From: Litomosoides sigmodontis
Lineage: Eukaryota; Nematoda; Chromadorea; Rhabditida; Onchocercidae
DNA length: 64,000 nt
NCBI GenBank assembly: GCA_963070105.1
Contig: OY718804.1
Span: forward strand, 5,665,317-5,729,316
Reading direction: 5' to 3'
Shown here: in pieces, positions 55,559 to 64,000 of the stretch
Numbering within the stretch: the first letter of the stretch is position 1
Layout of the letters: each line of letters starts with the position of its first letter
Made by a program: the position numbers and the translations under genes
The notes under the pieces: generated by a model
The model's input: the letters and a program-made list of their open reading frames with translations, nothing else
What the model was told of the DNA's origin: nothing
Databases searched by the model: none

Positions 55559-58500
55559 TTACTTCCACCGAGGTCTTGATACGGCACCGGTCTTAATTAA
55601 TAAAGGCCTTGAAGCGGTACTGCAGGAATCAGCGCGTTTCATTGCCTTACTATAAGGACTCGGTACTGTTACCGGTGCTGAATTGGACACTTGTGAACGA
55701 GATTTGCTTGTTCCTCTTACAAATCGTCGCGATGTCGAAGGTGAGGAACGTGACGGTGGTGTTGCTCGTGCTAATGATGTTGCATCACTTACTGCCAATA
55801 TCCGTTGCGGTATCGAGTTTGGACGTGATGCGGTGGAAGGTGACTTTGCGGATGATGAAGAATCATGATTTGATAGAGAAATAGGACGTGCGCTATTGTC
55901 ATTCGAGTGAGCTGCACCCTTTGTAGTAGCTGTTGCAACTGATCTGATGTGAGTTGATCGATAAGTTGTTCCCCAAAATGATTTCGAACCAGCAACACTC
56001 TGCTCTTGGCCAGCCAGAGTAGCAAATTCATTAGCAGCACGTGTACGTGTACGTTGTGGTGAATTTTCGGTTGACGAATTCGACGTACATGGTACTTCAG
56101 CATCTGTCGTACAAGTTGTTGATTTCTTTGTCATGAGTTGGGGCGTAGTATTTCTTGCAGACGTGACGCTTGGTGAACTGGCACCAGAGGTACCAAAACG
56201 TGGTTTTCGAGGAGGCATGTTTTTGGTAGTCCTTGAAGTGACTATCTCAGATTTATACGTTACGACCATTTCGTTACGTCGTTTTGTTACAGCTTCCTTG
56301 TTTGTAATAGTAGTAAATGGTTTTCCGGGTTGCGCAAATGATTTCGAAGGGATGTGTTTCGATTTATCGCATGTCTGTTCCGCCGCCCCAATTTTTCGCC
56401 TCGTTGTTGAAGCAGAGGTAGCGGAAGGTTGTGTTGTGGAAGCAGGTGAGTTGTCGGTGGGCTGTTGTTCTGATGCAGATTTACGACGAGACATTGAGAC
56501 TGTGGGCAATCTAACTGCATATGATGATGAATTTTGTGAAGCTTCAGCGCAAGGCTGTGCAGCAGGTGTCTTCTGAACTGATTTTGATGTTCGTACGCTG
56601 CGTATCGTCTTTGATAATGGAATTTCAGTAGTAGTTCTTTCAACCGCAACTCCTTGCTTTCTCGTATCCGTGGAAGAAAGCATCACTGCGACATCAGTGG
56701 TGGCACCTGTTGAGTTCGTATGTTTAGCAACTATTTCCGTTGGTGGCGCTTTCCTACATTCTGATGGCGCACTTTCTGAAACTAAATTTCGCTGTAAACG
56801 TTTTCATGATATGAGTATGTATTCAGGATAAGGGTAATGAATTCACAACAATTAATGGAGGGGAAAATACAGATAGATCTCTACTTATTACAATCTTAAT
56901 GAGTAATATTTTCAAAATTAGTTTTATACCAAATCAGTGAGACATTTCTAACCTGTAGAAGTTGAGAATGTTGGAGTTGCTTCAGCTAAATCATGAGGCA
57001 GTTCTTTGTTACACTGGAAAAAAGGATACGCAAAGATTTTTGCACATTGAGAGAGCAATTTAAGTTGAAGGAAGAAAGAGGAGAAAAGAGATTTCTGGAC
57101 TAAAAAGAGAAAACCGATGCTACCTGTTTAACGGCTTCCTTTTCCACTCTTTCAGCTACCTCCAAGAATTCGTCCAAGTTTTGACTATGCCTTATCAGGT
57201 AAGCATCACTTTTATTTCGTGACTGTTTTCTCAACTTCATGATTGGTGACATCTCATCTCCCTAATTGAACACAAAATTAGCAAAAGAATGAATGAGCAA
57301 TATGCTTTTGAGAACACAACTGTTCTCAGCAATAGACGCTTACTTCATCGGTTATTTCATCCCTTAGCTTACGAACTGATCGATGAACAATTTTACGGTC
57401 TTTCCTTTCATCACTCGATGACTTCGTCACAGTATTTGTCTGACTGATATTTGAGCGAGGTCGAGAGTGACGAGTATCTGAACGTGAACTGAAAGTTCAT
57501 CAGATCATCATGGAACCTTTTTGTGCTATTTTTTTTGGACCAGTTGATACCACGCATTGTGAGATTTAAACTGAATGTTTTACATATGACCAAGGAAATG
57601 AGAATACATTACTTCTCATTATTATAGACGTTTTGCAAAGAGTTCAAGAAGGATATAAAATGATGGCATTTTGTTCTGTTTGATTTCAAGATTCAGAAGC
57701 ATCGGCTCAAATGTTCGAGCAAGCAAGCGCAGGTGAAGGAAGTATGGATTAAAAATTAGCAAATATTGAAACTTTAACTTACTTGCTTTCCAGAAGTTCT
57801 TCCAATGTTCTGTCACTGTTTTTCTCAATTCTTTCCGACAAATTAAACTTTGAAGGATTGTCCGACACGACGTTTTCCACAGTGCTTCTTTCTTCCAAAC
57901 GTTTTAATCTCCTTATGCGCTTCTCGTTATCCTACATGAAACGATGTAACTCAGAAATTCAACTTTTCGCAAATATACAAAATGGAAGAGCTGAATGCAA
58001 CATCTTGGCCCTGTTCATCGAAATCTATGAAAATGTTACAGATATACAGATAATGTTCATTAATCTATGATCCGCAATATTCAGGGATTCTGAAAACAAA
58101 ACCGCTGCGACTAGATAGCAGACAGAGTTCTTTCAACTCAAACCCTCTAACCTAAATGTTTTAGTGAAACGCTTATAAAGTATAATTGTTAAAATTAAAA
58201 AATGATAGTTAAATTTAATTTGTAATATTTCAGCATTCTTAAAACTTTTTCCGTATAATAAGTCTGATGAAAGGAAGTTTAAATAAAAATGCAAATGGCG
58301 ACGTACGCTTAGCGCATTTCCAAGCCTACAGATGAATGTGGACAATATTTTGAAGCATTCTTCAATTTTGAAATGCTTCTCATCCTCACAAAAATATGCT
58401 GCCAAATAAGAAATCAACTGATCCATTTGTTCCAGTTGCTCTTGCATATTTTCCATATGTTCTTGTGAATTCTTTAAAATTTTAAGGATTGCGTGACTCA

Positions 58501-61500
58501 CTCACTTCTAACAACCGTTATCAAAAAATTTTCAACCTCATTTTGCACACTTCAACAATGGTAGTTACATCTAAAGATGTTTTACCGATATCTGCAGGAA
58601 GTTACAGTAAGTGAGAGGTTAAACATTAAAATCATTTAAATAAAAAATGCAAATGAGTAATTTATGAAAGAAGAAAATAATTTCTTTCGCAGTAGGAAAT
58701 CAAAATCTTTAAATTTTAAAACTGATAAGTGAACGAATAGAGACACAAAGTGCGTACCATGAAATGTTGGTTAGTAATTTCGAAAAAACGGATACCAGTG
58801 CGTTTTCTTACTTCATTACTCACATTGGTCAATTTGTCACTAATTATCCGAACGTCATTTCGAATTGATTCCAGTGATAGCCTGAAAAACTTTTGGAAAA
58901 GCTCACTCCTACCTCTTGCTAGTGGTGAATAGGACTAGTTAATGCAAGTAATTCAGGTGTAAAACTTGATTAGACACAAGTTGAGGATTTTCAATAGAAT
59001 TTTCAACCTAATTGTGTTGCTCAGTAAGAGGAGAAATGATGCAACACGTAGAATTGTTCAGACGTGGACTAGCTGAATTAAGACTGTTGCGTGGAATTTT
59101 CAATTTCAATTTACCTTGCAGCAACTGGCACCGTTAACAGTTCACTCAGCAATTTCTCCGTACATTCACGATCTTGCTGGAAATAAACGACTACTAAAGT
59201 TTGTGCTCAAAAATTAAATAAACAGTTTTGCAAGTACTCAAACAAGTTGTGTCAACGAAGTGTTTGAGCATTTCCAATTCCTACAGAATTTTTCAAAATA
59301 TTCAACCTGAACACCTTTGTGATGGAAGATTTTCGAAAGAGGGAAAAGTGTAAGCCTAGCAAATTAGATTAGTTGTAAAACTCAGTGTTCCGTTTTGCTC
59401 AATTCCACTTCAACTTCCATGGCTTTCTTTGGCTACGAACAAGTGCCGCTGCTAACAAAGTATTAGCTAACCATGGCAATGAAGTGCAGCAGTGTGATGC
59501 TCTTTTGCGTCCCTTTCACATCCAAAATTCTCCAAAGTGAATTGAGTCGAAATCCTGCCGCATTGCCAAATGCTGCATTTGCGTTCAAAAAGTTCCCTAT
59601 TTGCACAAGCATGCAAAAAATCTTCGGCAGTGCTTTGCTTTCTTTGATTTCTAAAATTTCAAACAAATTATTCCGCTCTACCACACTCACAGCTCTCTGA
59701 AAATCGCAACTAATACCAATCCCTCCCGTTATTTTAGTAATTTTGCATTGAAAGCAGTAATCATCCATCCCTCTTTTTCCACATCTTTCCACTATGCAAA
59801 CGGATTAATTAGTACTTTTAGCAATAAATTTTTTTTAAAACCTTTTACAACATATTTTACTAATTATTTAAAAGTGACTATTCGTAACACTATGAAAGTT
59901 GATCAGATTGAAATAATCGATTACACAGTAAAGACGAACCTATGCAACTGTTAATTATGGTGTCAATATGTGGTAGCAAAGTTTCGAATGCAATGTCCAA
60001 TTCTTCTTTCAAAATCATACAATCCAGGATAAGCCTATAGTCTGATACGGTTAGCAAACTCAAAAAGAACTGTTCTGCGATACCAAGTTGCGATTGGTCA
60101 CCGCTAAATCCGCGTAAAATTTCAATCTGCAATCGTACGTTTTTGTTACGCTTGGATGATTCATTAAAAAAAAGAATCCCTACTACAATTCAATTGTGGC
60201 ATGATTGGATTTTCGAACAAACATTGTCCATTTTACGCTAAGAAACAGTCCTGTTTCACTCTTTCACTTTTCACAAAGTTCACGCGTTCCGCATTTCAGG
60301 TTAATATCTCTCATATTGGAAAAATCATTCTGTCTTATCTTGTGTCATAATTTCCAGTAAATTTCGGACAGTTATTCTCACATACTATCCATTCACTGAG
60401 TATCTACTCAATTTACGAAAGTTAAGAATTTGTGCACCTCTTCACTGTCCGGCAAGACAGCGCGGAGGTTGTTTAATCGTTCAAGACCAAAAAATTCGCC
60501 ATTTCCATCTCGAACATTTTCAACAATTTGCGTTGTACCTTGAAATTACGACCATGCACTTTCATTAAAATATGCGATTTTCATAGAAAGATTCCAATTC
60601 AAAAATAGCAAAACATTTAATTTGAAAAAGTAAAAGGGGCAAATTACCTTCCTTGAATTGCTTCAGGAAAATGCTTACATTGAAGCTTCTTTTATGTGAC
60701 AGTAAGGTAATTACTGCGTTCTTTCTAGTTGTACGTCGCTCAACGTTTGACGTATCAGTGGATGGTCTGCTAGCAGCACAACTAAACATCGACTCCAATT
60801 CATCGAAATTCAGATGCAATTCTGCAAATTGATCGCTAAGAGAGCGTAAGAAAGAGAGATTCCAAAGCTGTAGACTTCCTTTAAAAAGTGCTTTCTAGGC
60901 AAATTAGAATAAAGCAGCTAGCTAGCTGATAATGGAAAAGTGCCCCGAGGAAACTAAATATTTGAAATAATATGAGATAGGAAGCAGTCTTGATAAATGA
61001 AAACTTTCGCTTGTGCAAAATGCATTTTGGACTGATAAACGTGCTGTTCCTTCTTCTGAATGACAATAAGCCGAGATTATTTTATTTAATTTAATAAAAC
61101 TATCGAAATGATACCATTTTCAGAGAGTCGCGCAGACGACATCCAAACGTTGTGAGTTTTCTGAATACCATCCCCAATTACCTGAATGTTTTCAAATTTT
61201 GTCATGGAACTTCATTTGCATTTCACGTTATAATCTGCCTTTCATGTTTCAAATCCTCAAATTACATCATCCAAAGTCCTTCTTTTCTTTTTTTCGTTCT
61301 TTTTTTTCATTTGATTATCCTTCTAGACAAACCAAATTGTAAAATTTCTGCGCCCATTTGACGTGTGAGGGCAATCTGTGGAAGGCTTAGTTAGGTAGGA
61401 AATAACTATGAATTATTTCAAGAAGAACTTATTTCAGAAATACTAAAAAATTACTTTTTAGATGTCACAAAGTTTCTCATAAAATCAAGAAGTGACCTTT

Positions 61501-63952
61501 TCAACAGGTATTTTAGTCCACTGGATTTGTTTCATCTGCGATCCAGCTTTCGGCATAGCTTTTGGTTTCAGTGCTTTCGGTATATCTAACTTTTTGTTTG
61601 CCAAAAGTCTAGATCCCTTCGCGTTCTGAAGTGGTGGAGGAGGTGGTGGTCCACTGCAGGTTTCTGATAATAGTGGAGGAGGTGGGGGAGGTGGCGGTGG
61701 TGGAGCGGGTGAAGCTGTTGCGACTACGGTTGGTAATGCTACGCCCAACACAGGTGACGCTGGAAAACCATAAAATTTCATAAGCAATGACCTGAATAAT
61801 GCAAAGGGCAGATCGTCCTATTAACTTGTAATGTCGTGTACTTCAATATAGGCCTAAAATTTATGAAATGTCAGATCATCTCATAGACAATATGTATTTA
61901 GCTAATTATGAATAATGGAAAACAGTGGGAAAGGTTTCCTTCAAAATACTTTTTTGAAAATGGACAAATGAAATGGAGCAAAAAAATGAAGCGCGAAATA
62001 ATCAATCTCTGAATACTTTTTGGTAGAACTGCCTAACTCCAGGCGGCAGCTGAACTAAATTGCGTGGCTTAAATTATAGACGTTTATCTGTACTGCTTAA
62101 TTAGTGGTAGAACTAGCCAACTCGAGAAAGATGATAATTGCATTTAGTCTCCGTAAATTGAGGAAAAATTTAAAACAAACAACTTTATCATTTGATTACT
62201 TAGTATAATCCCAAAAGCTGACTTGATGACTTCCATACCCATAAAATTTTATGCATAAGATGTCAAACTACCTCGCAAAATTCATTCTTTAGTTTGAAAA
62301 AAAAATAATTACGATTAAAATTTTTCAAAAAAGGATATAAAAATGAACGGCTGAAGAAATTTGTGAGAAAGTTGAAATTACAAATGAAATAAAATATGAA
62401 TTCGATAAACCTTGAATGAGCTCTTCTTTGTTCTCAACCTTTCCACCTGCCTTCTTCTCAGTTCCGATCGCCATTCCCACTATCATTTCAGCATCGTTCT
62501 TTAAAAAAAATGCACCCTCATATCGCTCAAATAACATTTCGAATTGGTTTAACTTAATTATGTCAGAAATTCACACTTTTCCGCCTGATTCCTCTTCTCA
62601 TTGTCCATTTTAAAACTATTGCAGGCTCCGTGATAAACTGATTTATGTAGTTTGATGAGAGTTGCTCAAAGAGAAATGTCATTGATAAACAGACGGTGGG
62701 AAGTTAGCATTGGATCAAGCAGTCAACAGATACCTGAGGTAACGGTGCAAAATACAGTACATAATTATTCTTTAAAAACTTTAATCACTTCTACGTCTGC
62801 GCATTTATCAAAAACAAAAGAATCTCTCGACAATTATTTCAGCAAAAAATATAAGATTTGATTTAGCTTAACAGACGCAGAACAATTTTAAAACAAGCAA
62901 TAACGATTTTTGCTTGAAATTATTACGACAACAATTAGTGTCTGTCTTAATGACAGATCGGTGTGTTTTAAGGAATAATGTTAGGTAAGAGGAAGTGAAT
63001 AACTTACCGGACTACATTTCAGTAGTAATGCCTCGACCAATTGCTCAACGTTGCTTAGACCGACCGAATCAGTCTTATTCTTCAACAAATTAACGAGTTG
63101 TAGAAGCGCACTATCCTTGTAGCACGCATCCTCAAGGCACTGAAACAGAGGTTAATGATGTTGCAGAAGGAGTTCGGTGGGAATAACAACGGATGTGAGG
63201 TGATCTCTCTATTCCTCCGCTCTCATGCATTTCTGAAATGCGTAAATTACAGGTGGAAAAAAGCTTGGGAAATTAACACATAAATTAGTCAAATTTGGGC
63301 AGCAAAAATAAGTGTTCGTTTCCATTCCAATTGGTTTTTAAATTGTGTGAGAAAGAAGCGTTCACCACAAGTGCTGCTGGTAAAACTGTTGCATTAAATT
63401 GGACAAACCGAACACTTAAGAAGAAATTTGCAAGTGCTATGCATGTGTGCTGAGCCGCTTTAATATTTTTAATTCAATTATTCACAACCCTTTTAATGAA
63501 GAGAATTTTTCTAGCACTGGCCGGTGCGCCTATTTCCTTCCACTCAACAATTTTAATTAATTGCTTAGCCAAAATTAACATTTCGTACTTCAAACCTCAA
63601 AAACACATATCCTGCTTACATGCTTCAATTAGTTGCACATTTGAATACTACAGCTTTCCCCATTCATATTCGTGAAATATCTAGCTTTCTTTGTCGTTGC
63701 TACTTCTTTTTGTCAAATAATTGATAGAAAAAGTGAAAATTTAAGTTGTACATTATTATCCCAAGCTTGCGACGATTGAACAGTTTCTACAGAAGCCATT
63801 CGGTACCTCTCGTCTTCTTCTTCACTTTCTTCAGTGAAAGAATTCGAATCTTCGGCTTCTGCAAAGGATGATGACCGGCCTGCAAATGCGTTTGAATTGT
63901 CTTGCTGGAAGAAATTAACGAAACGAGCCATTCCTCCTTGATGAAAATGAAA
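55559..63952 (-). CDS. INF2-type formin (EXC-6/INFT-like), probably 5' partial
   Basis: Seventeen exons: 63931 (or 63952)-63752, 63139-63008, 62498-62411, 61759-61497, 61160-61115, 60821-60648, 60538-60438, 60126-59940, 59692-59472, 59176-59115, 58881-58758, 58471-58307, 57931-57783, 57488-57344, 57261-57124, 57013-56953 and 56781 (or 56775)-55559. Phases agree; about 1152 residues from the ATG at 63931. An acidic segment and a helical stretch like the end of the inhibitory armadillo domain (LLQLVNLLKNK, EQLVEALLLKC) lead into a proline-rich FH1. FH2 follows: KQIQWTKIPVEK, FDELESMF, RSFNVSIFLKQFKEG, QIGNFLNANAAFGNAAGFRL and YFCEDEKHFKIEECF. These match INF2, which nucleates and severs actin; C. 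elegans EXC-6 shapes excretory canals. The tail is a 407-residue Ser/Thr/Arg-rich exon without a clear WH2/DAD motif. TTAG precedes an open frame continuing upstream of the ATG (start 63952), and most of the inhibitory domain is missing, so the gene probably extends past the right edge. Confidence 0.88.
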
Positions 63953-64000
63953 CTAATTTACTCATTTCAAAGAAGCGAAAATTTCCCAACACCTCTTGTG

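Noticed and set aside
56133..56576. 147-codon plus-strand open frame
   Set aside because: It is the antisense shadow of the long last exon of the formin, whose own frame is supported by splice phase and length.
58561..58610. Possible 6-base microexon (ATATCG between TGCAG and GTAAAA) in the formin
   Set aside because: Exons 11 and 12 already join in phase 0 with family-length agreement; adding two residues is not needed.

Overview
This is an AT-rich nuclear window from an animal, almost certainly a nematode. Every protein-coding gene is split into many small exons with GT-AG introns (mostly about 100 to 700 bases, longest about 3.9 kb). Several first exons sit a few bases after a strong splice acceptor, as expected for spliced-leader trans-splicing. 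The best matches are to Caenorhabditis-type gene families (ida-1, vem-1, grk-2, rib-2, ifet-1, rps-1, an INF2-type formin). The introns are longer than is usual in Caenorhabditis, and together with the AT bias and many CA/GA microsatellites they suggest a clade III (filarial/spirurid-like) parasite. The species call is inference. Gene models were built by hand, joining exons whose frame phase matched and whose protein agreed with the family.

Layout, left to right. 87-2356 (-): a TRM10-family tRNA m1G9 methyltransferase, closest to TRMT10B. 4260-16651 (+): ida-1/PTPRN, a dense-core-vesicle receptor-type pseudophosphatase in 16 exons. 17662-18710 (+): vem-1/PGRMC, a membrane cytochrome b5-like heme protein. 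19205-19584 (+): a small acidic protein that may be APC/C subunit 15. 20645-27149 (-): grk-2, a complete GRK2/3-type kinase in 16 exons. 27150-34890: a 7.7 kb gene-free block with GA, CA and CTG repeats. 34891-42277 (+): rib-2/EXTL3, a heparan sulfate glycosyltransferase. 44540-50504 (-): ifet-1/4E-T, the eIF4E transporter and translational repressor. 52202-53738 (+): rps-1, ribosomal protein eS1 (S3a). 55559 to about 63952 (-): an INF2-type formin whose 5' end probably lies beyond the right edge.

The genes are independent housekeeping, signalling and cytoskeletal loci, not a pathway cluster. vem-1 and its downstream neighbour are the only same-strand pair close enough to be a possible operon. 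ida-1 and grk-2 both act in neuroendocrine and sensory signalling in C. elegans, but nothing here shows shared control.

I found no CRISPR array, prophage, transposase gene, rRNA or convincing tRNA. The most interesting items are: an open 90-base first intron of grk-2 that needs a GC donor; a frame-breaking cassette-like exon in ida-1; a duplicated element in ida-1 intron 1; a GC-rich island inside a rib-2 intron; a perfect 12-bp hairpin; a 50-bp higher-order unit inside the CA repeat; a non-canonical eIF4E-binding motif in 4E-T; and an APC15 candidate. I do not see evidence for a wholly new multi-gene system.
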